Under the pieces are notes generated by a model, which worked only from the letters and a program-made list of their open reading frames with translations, made no database searches and was not told the origin of the DNA. Position numbers and translations under genes: made by a program. Shown here one piece after another: positions 25,137 through 33,964 of a stretch of DNA of 64,000 nt. The stretch is from Halomonas sp. SpR8 (lineage in GTDB: Bacteria > Pseudomonadota > Gammaproteobacteria > Pseudomonadales > Halomonadaceae), in contig NZ_JAUAMC010000006.1 in NCBI RefSeq assembly GCF_031010195.1, positions 1 through 64,000 on the forward strand. Direction: 5' to 3'. Every line of letters starts with the position of its first letter. Within the stretch, counting starts at the first letter, position 1.

Positions 25137-25919
25137 TTATTTCCCCTTCGGGGCGGCGAATATCTGCGATTCGCTATCGCCCAGCAGGGCTATTTGGCCG
25201 CCGTAGGCCTGGCGAAGATGGTCGATCTTAAACACATCGTCGGCATCGCCGCTGGCAATCACACGCACATTAAGCAGCAGTAGCCAGTCGAAGTAGGCAC
25301 GCACGGTTTGCAGGTCATGGTGGACCACAATCAGGGTTTTCCCCGCATCGCGCAGGCGGCGCAGAATATCGATAATCGCCCGCTCCGTGGTGGCGTCTAC
25401 GCCAGCCATGGGCTCGTCGAGAAAGTACACATCGGCTTGTTGAACCAGCGCGCGGGCGAGAAACACCCGCTGCTGCTGGCCGCCCGAGAGTTGGCTAATC
25501 TGGCGATTGGCAAAGGCGCTCATGCCGACCATCTCAAGGGCTTCCTGCGCTTCGTTACGCTCTTTTCGACCCGGCCGTCTGAGCCAGCCCAAGCGCCCGT
25601 AAAGTCCCATGGTGACCACATCCAGCGCAGTGGTGGGAAAATCCCAGTCAACGCTTGAGCGCTGGGGCACGTAGCCTACCCGTTTTCGCTGGGCGGCGTA
25701 GGGGCGCCCATGCACCAGCACTTCACCGGATAGTGAAGGCACCAGCCCTAGCAGGCTTTTGATCAGCGTGCTCTTACCGGCGCCGTTAGGGCCGACAATA
25801 CCCGCCATCACACCGGCGGGAATATCCAGGGCGATATCCCAAAGCACTGGCTGGTTATGGTAGCTCACCGTCAGGTTTTTAATGCTCAGAGCGGATTCTG
25901 TAGGGACGGATGTCGCCAT
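25137..25919 (-). CDS. Mn/Zn/Fe-type ABC transporter ATP-binding protein
   Basis: 260 residues. Walker A GPNGAGKST, Q-loop in 'RVGYVPQRSSVDWDFP', signature 'LSGGQQQRVFLARAL', Walker B 'VYFLDEPMAGVD' and switch histidine in 'VVHHDL'. The 'PQRSSVDWDFPTT' region is typical of manganese/zinc importers. It is three bases before permease 1 and 23 bp after the binding-protein gene. Confidence 0.93.
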   Translation of the reverse strand: MATSVPTESALSIKNLTVSYHNQPVLWDIALDIPAGVMAGIVGPNGAGKSTLIKSLLGLVPSLSGEVLVHGRPYAAQRKRVGYVPQRSSVDWDFPTTALDVVTMGLYGRLGWLRRPGRKERNEAQEALEMVGMSAFANRQISQLSGGQQQRVFLARALVQQADVYFLDEPMAGVDATTERAIIDILRRLRDAGKTLIVVHHDLQTVRAYFDWLLLLNVRVIASGDADDVFKIDHLRQAYGGQIALLGDSESQIFAAPKGK

Positions 25920-25942
25920 GGATACGCTGCCTTATCGAATGC

Positions 25943-26911
25943 TTATTGAGCGAGTTGCCACTCGCTGGCCCAGTCGTCTAGTGCGCTTGGTAGCGGCGCC
26001 AGCGAACCGCCTAATGCTTTGACAATGTGCTGGGTGTTACGGTAGACCATCCCCATGTAGGTGCCGTCGACCGTGCCTTCATCGCCCATGGCGTCGGAGT
26101 ATAGCTCACCACCGATCACGACATCATGGTCGCGCTGCTTGGCAGCATCAATCACTGCCTGAATGGTGCGCGGGTTGATCGTGCTCTCGACAAATATTGC
26201 GGGCACGTTACGCGCCACAACGCTATCCGCCATGTTACGAATATCGGCGATCCCGGTTTCGGTTTCGGTACTGATCCCTTGGATACCTTCAACCTTAATG
26301 TCGTAGGCACGGCCAAAATAGCTAAACGCGTCGTGGGCGGTGACCAGTACGCGCTGCTCTTCGGGGATGCTGGCGATACTCTCTTTGACCCACTCATGCA
26401 GTGCTTGTAGCTGAGCCTGATAGCGCTCGGTATTGGCTTCAATCGTCCTGGCGCACTCAGGGCGTGCTTCGCTAAAGGCATCGCTCAAGGTGGGCAGCGT
26501 TTGCGCCCATAAAGAGACATCCATCCACAGGTGAGGGTCAACCCCGTAGACATCCTGAGCGGTGATCAAAGACGCGGGATCAATGGAGGCGGGGGCCACG
26601 GCAAGTGTAGGTGTCCGCGCCGAGAAATTTTCCAGCACGCTCCCCAACTGTCCTTCCAGGGAGTAGCCCGAATAGAGAATGTACTCGGCGCCCCGTAGCA
26701 AGGCCACGTCGCTAGCGCTTGCCTGATATAGATGGGGGTCAACGCCTGGGCCCATCATCGCTTCCACATTAACGCATTCGCCGCCTACTTCCTGCCCCAC
26801 ATCGGCAATCATCCCAATCGTTGCCACCACGTTTAAGGGCGTTTCATCAGCGGCTGCCAACGTACTGAAAGAAAGCATTCCCAATAGAATCACAGCATGT
26901 TTTGTTGCCAT
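25943..26911 (-). CDS. Mn/Zn/Fe-type ABC transporter substrate-binding protein
   Basis: Periplasmic metal receptor of the cluster A-I (ZnuA/MntA/TroA) family, 322 residues from the ATG at 26911, which follows GGAGC and opens the signal peptide ending near 'LAAADETPL'; a longer frame starts at 26971. Expected metal ligands are histidines in 'GVDPHLYQ', 'YGVDPHLWMD' and 'LVTAHDAFSYFGRAY', and acidic residues in 'VESTINP'. There is no long His-rich loop, which favours manganese or iron over zinc. First gene of the operon, with a possible MntR-like site upstream at 26992-27012. Confidence 0.9.
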   Translation of the reverse strand: MATKHAVILLGMLSFSTLAAADETPLNVVATIGMIADVGQEVGGECVNVEAMMGPGVDPHLYQASASDVALLRGAEYILYSGYSLEGQLGSVLENFSARTPTLAVAPASIDPASLITAQDVYGVDPHLWMDVSLWAQTLPTLSDAFSEARPECARTIEANTERYQAQLQALHEWVKESIASIPEEQRVLVTAHDAFSYFGRAYDIKVEGIQGISTETETGIADIRNMADSVVARNVPAIFVESTINPRTIQAVIDAAKQRDHDVVIGGELYSDAMGDEGTVDGTYMGMVYRNTQHIVKALGGSLAPLPSALDDWASEWQLAQ

Positions 26912-26991
26912 TATTAAGCTCCAGACTCGACATGAGGTAGGTAGGAGAGGAAGCGGAGTTGCTCCGTGCAAACTTTTTGTCTTAAGGAAAC

Positions 26992-27012
26992 AAGTATAGC
27001 CTTGGCTAAGTT
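26992..27012 (-). promoter_or_regulatory. Possible MntR/DtxR-type operator over the -10 of the metal ABC operon
   Basis: TAGCC-TT-GGCTA (26997-27008) is a perfect dyad within AAGTATAGCCTTGGCTAAGTT, similar in form to MntR sites. On the minus strand TATACT (26999-26994) could be the -10 of the transporter promoter, so binding would block it. No convincing -35 was found. Confidence 0.4.
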
Positions 27013-27077
27013 TGTGGCGCGATTAATCCGATGTCAAGCGGATAAAAGTGCTGAGTGGAGCAGCAATATGAACCAGA

Positions 27078-27350
27078 TTAATGGCCAAAATAAGGCGGGA
27101 AGAAGCGCAAGGCGTGATGTATGTCGTGCAGGGCAATCACGGCCGTTACCGACAGCTCGTTTACAAGATCCAGCATGGCTAACTGGTGGTGAATATCGAG
27201 ATGGTTGGTCGGTTCATCAAGCAACAGTAGCTGAGGCGACTGGGCATGCGCGTGGGCAAACATTGCACATGCCAACCCGCTCGATAAAGTCAATGTCGTC
27301 GGCAGTTCTCCCGGCTGTTTGGAAAGCCAATGGGTGCGGCAGATTGGCGC
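27078..27350 (-). pseudogene. Remnant of a siderophore-type ABC ATPase
   Basis: The frame contains 'QSPQLLLLDEPTNHLDIHHQ' (Walker B and D-loop) and 'VIALHDIHHALRFF' (switch histidine), typical of FhuC/FecE/FepC-type ATPases. Walker A is missing and the signature region is degraded to 'LTLSSGLACAMFAHAHAQ'. Only about 90 of roughly 260 residues remain, and the C-terminus ends abruptly. There are no partner permease or receptor genes, so this is the scar of a lost iron-uptake operon. Confidence 0.75.
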
Positions 27351-27444
27351 AAAAAGCCTCTTTCATTAGCTAAACAGAATGATACTCGTTAAAGTAACTT
27401 GCTTGCCTAAATATTATTGCGAGATATTGCCGAGAAGCATCGTT

Positions 27445-27783
27445 ATGCGCCAGAAACGTTCCTTTATACTGTTAATTGTATTTCCCATTGCTGCAATGCT
27501 GGTAGTGGGTGGGTTACTGTTTGCTGATCAGGCCATGACTGATCAGCAGGAAAATGATGATGTCCAACGAGCGCTGGCGGCAGCGCTGCAAACCTCAAGT
27601 AACATAGAGCTACAGCATCTTCAAAGTGTTAACTATGGCTACGGTGTGTGTGGCCTATACAAAGCATCTTTTGCTGGAAAAGGCTTCAAGCCATTTTTCT
27701 ATGACATGGTTAATGATCATCTCATCCTCGATATTAACTCTCGCCGGTATCAGTCAAACTGTGGGCTGTCATCTATTTGTTAA
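27445..27783 (+). CDS. Small membrane-anchored hypothetical protein
   Basis: 112 residues from the ATG at 27445; the frame is open from 27379. After a basic start there is one strong membrane segment ('SFILLIVFPIAAMLVVGGLLF'), then a soluble part with three cysteines ('YGVCGLY' and the ending 'NCGLSSIC'). I do not recognise a family. It lies 24 bp before the PCuAC 2 gene on the same strand, in a locally AT-rich stretch shared with PCuAC 2 and SCO1, so a copper or oxidase role is possible but unsupported. Confidence 0.55.
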   Translation: MRQKRSFILLIVFPIAAMLVVGGLLFADQAMTDQQENDDVQRALAAALQTSSNIELQHLQSVNYGYGVCGLYKASFAGKGFKPFFYDMVNDHLILDINSRRYQSNCGLSSIC

Positions 27784-27807
27784 TAATCAATGAAGTGGAG
27801 TGCTTAT

Positions 27808-28248
27808 ATGTTAAAAGTAGTGGCAAATGCAGCGCTGAGGTTATTTATACTGACACTCTGCGCAGGAAGTGTGCACGCAGCTGAGGTTGAAGTAACCGAC
27901 GCTAAGTTAAGTCTGCTACCGGGTGATTTACCTAGTGCAGGTTATTTTAATCTTACCAATACCAGTGATGCGCCGTTAGTGTTAGTGGGTGCAGAAAGCG
28001 CTTCGTTTCATATGACAGAACTGCATGTCAGCACTAATGAAGATGATGTTGCGCAGATGCATGCGGTTGAAGAAATTGAAGTTGCGCCGGGTGAAAGCTT
28101 TATCTTCGCCCCCATGGGTTATCATCTCATGTTTATGCATCGCACTCAGGTGCTAGAAGAGGGTGATAGTGTAGAGGTTGTGCTGCACTTTAAAGATCAG
28201 CAAGAGCTTCAGGTCCCCTTTAATGTGGTGGCGCCTGGCGCCCACTAA
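27808..28248 (+). CDS. PCuAC-type periplasmic copper chaperone 2
   Basis: 146 residues from the ATG at 27808, chosen because GTGGAGTG precedes it and the signal peptide 'LFILTLCAGSVHA' follows. Copper ligands are in 'SFHMTELHVSTNEDDVAQMHAV' and 'FAPMGYHLMFMHR'. It is only distantly similar to PCuAC 1 (20393-20938) and lacks its histidine tail. SCO1 follows 24 bp later; PCuAC and SCO together insert copper into the CuA site of cytochrome oxidase. Confidence 0.85.
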   Translation: MLKVVANAALRLFILTLCAGSVHAAEVEVTDAKLSLLPGDLPSAGYFNLTNTSDAPLVLVGAESASFHMTELHVSTNEDDVAQMHAVEEIEVAPGESFIFAPMGYHLMFMHRTQVLEEGDSVEVVLHFKDQQELQVPFNVVAPGAH

Positions 28249-28272
28249 TAACTGTTGCGGTGAATATTGCCT

Positions 28273-28848
28273 ATGTGTAACAGGTTGCTTTTTGTTCTGG
28301 CGTTGCTGTTGCTGGTGGGATGTAGCGATCAGCAGTGGCGTACGACCGACATCTCCGAAATAATGCCGGCACTCGACTTTGATTTAGTCAATGAAGACGG
28401 TGTGGAAGTCGATGAAACGCTATATGAAGATAAAGCAACGCTGCTTTACTTTGGGTACACACACTGTCCTGATATTTGCCCCATCACGCTAGCTAAAATG
28501 GCCTCTGCCATAAGACAGCTTGATACAGATGCACGCGAGCACATACAGGTGCTGTTTATTTCCGTTGATCCCCGTCGGGATACTATCGATGTTTTGCGGC
28601 AATATACGGACGCATTTGGGCCTGAGTTCGTAGGATTGACGGGGAGCAATGCCGATATAGATGCCGTTGCTAACCGCTATCGTGTTACCTATGGCTATGG
28701 TGATGAGGATGCGAGTGGCAACTATAACGTCACACATACCAGCGCAGTTTTTGCGTTTGATCAGCAGGGTCAAGCAGCGTTCATGATTCGCGAAGGAGAC
28801 ACGCTGAAGTCGATCGTTGCAGATCTTAATCGCTTAATAAGCCTTTAA
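28273..28848 (+). CDS. SCO1/SenC family copper metallochaperone (lipoprotein)
   Basis: 191 residues. The N-terminus is a lipoprotein signal with lipobox 'LLLVGCSDQ', so it is membrane-anchored in the periplasm. The thioredoxin-like fold has the CxxxC copper site in 'YTHCPDICPITLAKM', and the distal histidine is in 'NVTHTSAVFAF'. SCO proteins deliver copper to, or reduce, the CuA centre of cytochrome c oxidase. Co-directional with PCuAC 2. Confidence 0.9.
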   Translation: MCNRLLFVLALLLLVGCSDQQWRTTDISEIMPALDFDLVNEDGVEVDETLYEDKATLLYFGYTHCPDICPITLAKMASAIRQLDTDAREHIQVLFISVDPRRDTIDVLRQYTDAFGPEFVGLTGSNADIDAVANRYRVTYGYGDEDASGNYNVTHTSAVFAFDQQGQAAFMIREGDTLKSIVADLNRLISL

Positions 28849-28890
28849 CTTTACGTTATCCATCCCCCTCAATGTGAGTCGTTTGTGGAT

Positions 28891-28921
28891 TTAGTCGCTA
28901 AAAACCTGTTTTAGCGACTAA
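28891..28921. terminator. Strong hairpin after SCO1
   Basis: TTAGTCGCTAAAA (28891-28903) pairs perfectly with TTTTAGCGACTAA (28909-28921) around ACCTG: a 13-bp stem 43 bp after SCO1. The stem ends in four A-T pairs, but no T-run follows on either strand outside the stem. From here to the NtrC site at 29096 nothing else is recognisable. Confidence 0.55.
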
Positions 28922-29095
28922 GTTCTGTTGACAGCACTGCTTGGAGTGTCTTGCCAGTTGTTGATCAATAAGAAGTCATTAGGATATGTACTATAAAGAT
29001 AAGCATCAGCTTGCCGCCGCCGATATGCTTTTAACGTGACGATTAGCGTGGGCGTTATGCTCTACGACGGTCATCCTGACTATCACCCATTTTAG

Positions 29096-29112
29096 TGCAC
29101 TTATTTGGTGCT
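29096..29112 (+). promoter_or_regulatory. NtrC-type enhancer site upstream of ureD
   Basis: TGCACT-N5-GGTGCT differs at two bases from TGCACC-N5-GGTGCA and lies 107 bp before the sigma-54 promoter at 29219. A further half-site TTGGTGC is at 29136-29142. Confidence 0.6.
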
Positions 29113-29218
29113 TTTTGTGCTGCATTCGATCTTTTTTGGTGCGAAAAAGACAAGGGTTTCGCCATGTCGTTAGGCTTATATCCCCGCATTGAGCACCCAA
29201 TAGAGGTTTTCACCATTT

Positions 29219-29234
29219 TGGCGCATTAATTGCT
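29219..29234 (+). promoter_or_regulatory. Sigma-54 (-24/-12) promoter of the urease operon
   Basis: TGGCGC-N5-TTGCT has the GG and GC ten bases apart and lies 71 bp before ureD. Its -24 half (TGGCGC) is identical to that of the urt promoter at 313-328, so the two operons share the same predicted control. Confidence 0.78.
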
Positions 29235-29304
29235 TCTATTAAGTTAAAGGCACAGTGAATATCTGTCTGCCCAAGGCTTAGTGAAAAGGAAGCGATAGCT
29301 ACCC

Positions 29305-30189
29305 ATGATTCTGTGCGACCTCGCAAAACCACACGTTGCCTCCGGCCACCGCTTCGACGAAGGCCGCCACTGGGCGGCTTCGTTGGCGTTACGCTTTGCC
29401 AACTGCAACGGTGTCACCCGCATGGTGCAAGCTCGCCACGCCGGGCCGCTACGGGTGCAGCGCCCGTTTTACCCGGAAGGCAGTGATGAGGCGTGTCATA
29501 TCTATGTCCTGCACCCGCCGGGCGGATTGGTCAGCGGCGATGCACTCACCATCAGCGCCCATGTAGAGCATGGTGCCCATGCGCTACTCACGACCCCGGC
29601 CGCTAATAAACTCTATAAAGCTGACAGTCAGGGCGTTGCCTGGACCCAGCACACCCGTTTGAGCGTTGAAGATGGCGGCACCCTTGAGTGGCTTCCCCAG
29701 GAGACCATCGCCTTTGATGGCTCCAAAGGCGAGCAACGCACCACGATTGATTTGCACGGCAGCGCCCGTTGCCTAGGCTGGGAAGTGATGGCGCTAGGCC
29801 GGCCGGCCAGCGAGTTACCTTACATTTCCGGGCGCATTGAGCAGCACTTTCGCTTAACCCTGGACGGCAAGCCGCTGTGGCTAGAACGCCAGCCGCTAGA
29901 TCCGCTTCACCCACGCTTTAAGGGCCGCTGGGGCCAAGGCGGTGCAACGGTGCAAGCGACGCTATGGGCGGTGGGCATTCCTGATGCGCCTGCGGCGATT
30001 GATGCCCTGCGTGAAGCGCTGCCGGATAACCCACGCTGGGCAGTGACTGTGCGCCAAGATGTATTGCTGCTGCGCTATTTGGGCAGCTCGCGTAACGAAG
30101 CCTGGGCGCTGTGTGAGCAAGCCTGGTACTTACTTCGCCCCCTTTGGATAGCGCGTGAAGCGCATACGCCGCGAATTTGGCTAACCTAA
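29305..30189 (+). CDS. ureD: Urease accessory protein UreD
   Basis: Urease maturation scaffold, 294 residues. It binds the apo-urease and, with UreF and UreG, delivers nickel. Family landmarks include '[16 protein letters not shown]', '[15 protein letters not shown]', '[14 protein letters not shown]' and '[14 protein letters not shown]'. The ATG at 29305 follows AAGGAAGCG at a rather long spacing. It heads the operon ureDABCEFG and follows the sigma-54 promoter at 29219. Confidence 0.94.
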   Translation: MILCDLAKPHVASGHRFDEGRHWAASLALRFANCNGVTRMVQARHAGPLRVQRPFYPEGSDEACHIYVLHPPGGLVSGDALTISAHVEHGAHALLTTPAANKLYKADSQGVAWTQHTRLSVEDGGTLEWLPQETIAFDGSKGEQRTTIDLHGSARCLGWEVMALGRPASELPYISGRIEQHFRLTLDGKPLWLERQPLDPLHPRFKGRWGQGGATVQATLWAVGIPDAPAAIDALREALPDNPRWAVTVRQDVLLLRYLGSSRNEAWALCEQAWYLLRPLWIAREAHTPRIWLT

Positions 30190-30226
30190 TCCGTACCCCT
30201 GTGATGCACTGCTGGAGACATATGCC

Positions 30227-30529
30227 ATGGAATTAACCCCGAGAGACAAAGACAAGCTGCTGCTGTTCTCCGCCGCCCAACTGGCCGAGCGCCGCAAAGC
30301 ACGCGGTTTAAAGCTCAACTACCCCGAGGCGGTGGCGCTAATCAGCTTTGAGATTATGGAAGGCGCCCGTGATGGCCGCAGCGTAGCCGATTTAATGAGC
30401 TATGGCCGCGAGATCCTTAGCCGCGACGATGTGATGGAAGGCGTCGCCGAAATGATCGACGACGTGCAGGTTGAAGCCACTTTCCCCGACGGCACCAAGC
30501 TGGTCACCGTCCATACGCCGATTGTGTGA
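30227..30529 (+). CDS. ureA: Urease gamma subunit UreA
   Basis: 100-residue structural subunit, exactly the usual length. Typical tracts: '[17 protein letters not shown]', '[22 protein letters not shown]' and '[18 protein letters not shown]'. It assembles with UreB and UreC into the trimer of trimers. A 116-bp gap with a G-rich repeat separates it from ureB, unusual inside a urease operon. Confidence 0.97.
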   Translation: MELTPRDKDKLLLFSAAQLAERRKARGLKLNYPEAVALISFEIMEGARDGRSVADLMSYGREILSRDDVMEGVAEMIDDVQVEATFPDGTKLVTVHTPIV

Positions 30530-30539
30530 GGGATTAATT

Positions 30540-30623
30540 GTGAGGAGTGAGGGGTTAAGGGTGAGGGGTGAATGGTTAGGGGTGAGTGGTTTTACTCCTC
30601 ACATCTTACTCCTTACACCTCAC
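30540..30623 (+). repeat. G-rich degenerate repeats and imperfect inverted repeat between ureA and ureB
   Basis: Reiterations of GTGAGGRGTGA-like units (30540-30588) are followed by a complementary pyrimidine tract (about 30593-30623, with CTCCTCAC and ACACCTCAC), so the RNA can fold into a long imperfect hairpin with G-U pairs. It fills nearly the whole ureA-ureB gap. It could be a dispersed intergenic repeat that landed there. Confidence 0.6.
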
Positions 30624-30645
30624 AACAAAACGAAGGAGCAATCAA

Positions 30646-30966
30646 ATGATTCCCGGTGAGTACAAGTTAAAAAACGGTGATATCGAGCTGTGCTTGGGCC
30701 GTGAGCGGATCAGCATTGAAGTGGCCAATACCGGCGACCGGCCGATTCAGATCGGCTCCCACTACCACTTTGCCGAAGCCAATCCCGCACTGACCTTTGA
30801 TCGCGCCAAGGCGCGGGGCTACCGCTTGGATGTGGCCGCAGGCACGGCGATTCGCTTTGAACCCGGCCAAACCCGTGAAGTCACGCTAATTCCCTATGTC
30901 GGCAAGCGGGAAATTTACGGCTTCCGTGGCGATGTGATGGGTGCGCTGGATGGAGGTAAGCAATGA
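30646..30966 (+). CDS. ureB: Urease beta subunit UreB
   Basis: 106 residues from the ATG at 30646, which follows GAAGGAGCAA; an upstream in-frame start at 30586 would place repeat sequence in the protein. Landmarks: '[18 protein letters not shown]', '[18 protein letters not shown]', '[19 protein letters not shown]'. The stop overlaps ureC by four bases. Structural subunit without catalytic residues. Confidence 0.96.
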   Translation: MIPGEYKLKNGDIELCLGRERISIEVANTGDRPIQIGSHYHFAEANPALTFDRAKARGYRLDVAAGTAIRFEPGQTREVTLIPYVGKREIYGFRGDVMGALDGGKQ

Positions 30967-32678
30967 AACCGGTTAACAAGATCAGTCGGCAAGCCTACGC
31001 CGATATGTACGGCCCCACGGTAGGCGACCGTGTACGCCTGGGCGATACCGAGCTGTGGATTGAAGTCGAAAAAGACGCCACTCACTACGGCGATGAAGTG
31101 AAGTTCGGCGGCGGCAAAGTCATCCGCGACGGCATGGGTCAAAGCCAGCGCGCTGATGACACCGTGATGGATACGGTGATCACCAACGCGCTGATTTTAG
31201 ACTGGTGGGGCATCGTCAAAGCCGATGTTGGCATTCAAAATGGCCGCATCGCCGCGATTGGCAAAGCGGGCAACCCCGATACCCAGCCGGATGTAGAGAT
31301 CATCATTGGCCCCGGCACCGAAATCATCGCCGGAGAAGGCAAAATTCTCACCGCGGGCGCTCTGGATGCCCACATCCATTTTGTCTGCCCGCAGCTGGTG
31401 GAAGAAGCGCTGATGAGCGGCATTACCACCATGCTCGGCGGCGGCACCGGCCCGGCCACCGGCACCAACGCCACCACCTGCACTCCCGGCGCCTGGCACA
31501 TCGGTAAGATGCTGCAATCGGTGGACGATATGCCCATGAACATCGGCTTTCTGGGCAAAGGCAACGCCAGCCTGCCCGAGTCCCTGGAGCTACAGCTTCA
31601 AGCGGGCGCCATGGGCCTCAAGCTCCACGAAGACTGGGGTACCACGCCTGCCTCGATTAATAACTGCCTCAACGTCGCTGATGCTTACGATGTGCAGGTA
31701 GCGATCCACACCGACACCCTAAACGAATCGGGCTTTGTGGAAGACACCTTGGCGGCGTTTAATGAGCGCTGCATTCACACCTACCACACCGAAGGCGCGG
31801 GTGGCGGGCACGCCCCGGATATCCTCACCGCCTGCTCGAAAGCCTATGTGCTGCCGTCATCCACCAACCCAACACGGCCCTACACGGTCAACACCATCGA
31901 CGAACACCTCGACATGCTGATGGTATGCCACCACCTCGACCCCAATATCCCCGAAGACGTAGCTTTCGCTGATTCGCGCATTCGCCGCGAAACCATCGCC
32001 GCGGAAGATATCCTGCACGATCTGGGCGTAATCTCGATGATCGCCTCAGACTCTCAAGCCATGGGTCGCGTGGGCGAAGTGGTCTGCCGAACCTGGCAAA
32101 CCGCGCATAAAATGAAGGTACAGCGCGGCCTGCTGCCAGAAGATGAAGCCCTGGGTGCCGATAACTTCCGTGCCAAGCGCTATATCGCCAAGTACACCAT
32201 TAACCCAGCGATCACCCACGGCATTGCCCATGAAGTAGGCTCTATCGAAGTGGGCAAACTGGCGGATCTGGTGCTGTGGAAACCGGCCTTCTTCGGCGTA
32301 AAACCGGCGATGATGATTAAAGGCGGCATGATTGCGGCGGCGCCCATGGGCGACCCCAACGCCTCGATTCCCACGCCCCAGCCGGTGCACTACCGCTATA
32401 TGTTTGGTGCATTAGGCCGAGCGGCTAGCCAGACCCGGCTCAGCTTCGTTAGCCAAGCTGCGTTAGACGCTGGCATTAAAGAGACACTGGGCCTTAATAG
32501 CCAACTGGCGGCGTGTAAAAACGTGCGCCAGGTGCGCAAGCAGGATATGAAGCTCAACGACGCCTGCCCCGATTTAACCGTCGACCCGCAAACCTATGAA
32601 GTGCGCTGCGATGGCGAAATATTAACCTGCGAGCCCGCCACCGAGCTGCCGCTGGCTCAGCGTTATCATTTGTTTTAA
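30963..32678 (+). CDS. ureC: Urease alpha (catalytic) subunit UreC
   Basis: 571 residues; hydrolyses urea to ammonia and carbamate at a di-nickel site in the cytoplasm. All key residues are present: H137 and H139 ('DAHIHF'), carbamylated K220 in '[10 protein letters not shown]', H249 and H275 ('[10 protein letters not shown]', '[10 protein letters not shown]'), and the flap C322-H323 in 'MVCHHLDP'. Overlaps ureB by four bases; ureE follows nine bases later. Confidence 0.98.
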   Translation: MKPVNKISRQAYADMYGPTVGDRVRLGDTELWIEVEKDATHYGDEVKFGGGKVIRDGMGQSQRADDTVMDTVITNALILDWWGIVKADVGIQNGRIAAIGKAGNPDTQPDVEIIIGPGTEIIAGEGKILTAGALDAHIHFVCPQLVEEALMSGITTMLGGGTGPATGTNATTCTPGAWHIGKMLQSVDDMPMNIGFLGKGNASLPESLELQLQAGAMGLKLHEDWGTTPASINNCLNVADAYDVQVAIHTDTLNESGFVEDTLAAFNERCIHTYHTEGAGGGHAPDILTACSKAYVLPSSTNPTRPYTVNTIDEHLDMLMVCHHLDPNIPEDVAFADSRIRRETIAAEDILHDLGVISMIASDSQAMGRVGEVVCRTWQTAHKMKVQRGLLPEDEALGADNFRAKRYIAKYTINPAITHGIAHEVGSIEVGKLADLVLWKPAFFGVKPAMMIKGGMIAAAPMGDPNASIPTPQPVHYRYMFGALGRAASQTRLSFVSQAALDAGIKETLGLNSQLAACKNVRQVRKQDMKLNDACPDLTVDPQTYEVRCDGEILTCEPATELPLAQRYHLF

Positions 32679-32687
32679 GGAGCCGTC

Positions 32688-33215
32688 ATGCTGAAACTGA
32701 TAGAACGTTTAGGGCTGATAGAGGAAAGCGCGGCGAGCGACACACTCACGCTGCCCTTTGAGCTACGCATCCGCGGGCGCTTAAAAACGCAAAGCGATAG
32801 CGGCCGTGAACTGGGACTGTTTCTGGATCGCGGCCCGGTGCTGCGCAGCGGAGAAGGCCTGAAAGCTGAAAGTGGCGAAGTCGTGCGCATCTGCGCCGCC
32901 GTAGAGCCGGTGGTGACCGCGCGAGTGAGTGCTGGCTTACCGCTGGCGCGGCTTGCTTACCACCTGGGCAATCGTCATGTACAACTGGCGCTGGGTGAAG
33001 ACGAAAAGGGCGCTTGGGTGCGCTTTCCGCCAGACCACGTGCTGGAAGAGCTTGCCGAACTGCTGGGTGCTGAACTAGAGCACCACAACGACACCTTCGA
33101 CCCAGAGCCCGGCGCCTATAACCAAGTGGGCGGCGGGCATTCCCATTCACACGGTCATGGCCATTCTCACGACCACGACCACGACCACGCACATGAGCAC
33201 CACCATGCCCACTGA
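32688..33215 (+). CDS. ureE: Urease accessory protein UreE (nickel chaperone)
   Basis: 175 residues; nickel metallochaperone that feeds UreG. The N-terminal peptide-binding-like domain and the C-terminal metal domain ('LAYHLGNRHVQLALGEDEKG' with the conserved histidine) are present. A long His-rich tail (HSHSHGHGHSHDHDHDHAHE and more) would bind several nickel ions. AAGGAG precedes the ATG. The tail coding sequence overlaps the ureF start. Confidence 0.94.
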   Translation: MLKLIERLGLIEESAASDTLTLPFELRIRGRLKTQSDSGRELGLFLDRGPVLRSGEGLKAESGEVVRICAAVEPVVTARVSAGLPLARLAYHLGNRHVQLALGEDEKGAWVRFPPDHVLEELAELLGAELEHHNDTFDPEPGAYNQVGGGHSHSHGHGHSHDHDHDHAHEHHHAH

Positions 33216-33936
33216 TTCAGCCGCGCTAGCAAGCCAAAGCGGTGAGCTGGCGCTGCTAGGCTTAATGCAACTGGTCAGCCCCGCGCTGCCCATCGGTGCT
33301 TTTGCCTTCTCCCAAGGCCTAGAGAGCGCCTTTGAGCTGGACTGGGTGCGCGATGAAGCGAGCCTTGCCGAGTGGCTCAGCGGGGTATTGGAAGATGGCC
33401 TAACCCGCTGCGAACTGCCGGTGTTAGCGCGACTGCACGAAGCGTTTGATCAGGCGGACAGTCAATCAATTGCAACCTGGGATGAGTGGCTGGCCGCCAC
33501 CCGGGAAACCGCTGAGTTAGCCGCGGAAGATAGCCGCCTGGGTGCTTCGCTTAAACGCCTGCTGGGCAGCTTGGACTTATTGCCAAGAGAAGAATCGCTG
33601 CCAAGTGAGGACTTACTAACGCCCTTGTTGCCGCCCCAGCCAGGCTACGTGACGCTATTCGCCTACACGGCGCATGCTCGCGGCGTGTCCGTTCGCCAAA
33701 CGCTGCTGGGCTTTGCCTGGGCGTGGTTGGAAAATCAACTGGCGGTAGCCTGTAAGGCCTTGCCGCTAGGCCACACGGCGGCTCAGCGCGTGATTGAGCA
33801 GCTGCGACCAGCGTTAGTGATTGCCGTTGACCAAGCGCTAACGCTGGATGACGACGAGCTTGGCCCCGTGCTGCCCGGCTTGGCCTTGGCCAGTGCGTTG
33901 CACGAAACCCAGTATTCACGCCTGTTTAGAAGTTAA
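33193..33936 (+). CDS. ureF: Urease accessory protein UreF
   Basis: About 247 residues; works with UreD as the GTPase-regulating scaffold for nickel insertion. Landmarks: 'LGLMQLVSPALPIGAFAFSQGLE' and, near the end, 'ALASALHETQYSRLFRS'. Start choice is uncertain: ATGs at 33157, 33193 and 33205 lie inside the His-codon repeat of ureE and none has a clear ribosome site, implying coupling to ureE translation. I chose 33193, a 23-bp overlap. Confidence 0.92.
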   Translation: MSTTMPTDSAALASQSGELALLGLMQLVSPALPIGAFAFSQGLESAFELDWVRDEASLAEWLSGVLEDGLTRCELPVLARLHEAFDQADSQSIATWDEWLAATRETAELAAEDSRLGASLKRLLGSLDLLPREESLPSEDLLTPLLPPQPGYVTLFAYTAHARGVSVRQTLLGFAWAWLENQLAVACKALPLGHTAAQRVIEQLRPALVIAVDQALTLDDDELGPVLPGLALASALHETQYSRLFRS

Positions 33937-33964
33937 ATAGATGTAAAGTTAATTTAAGGAGATA

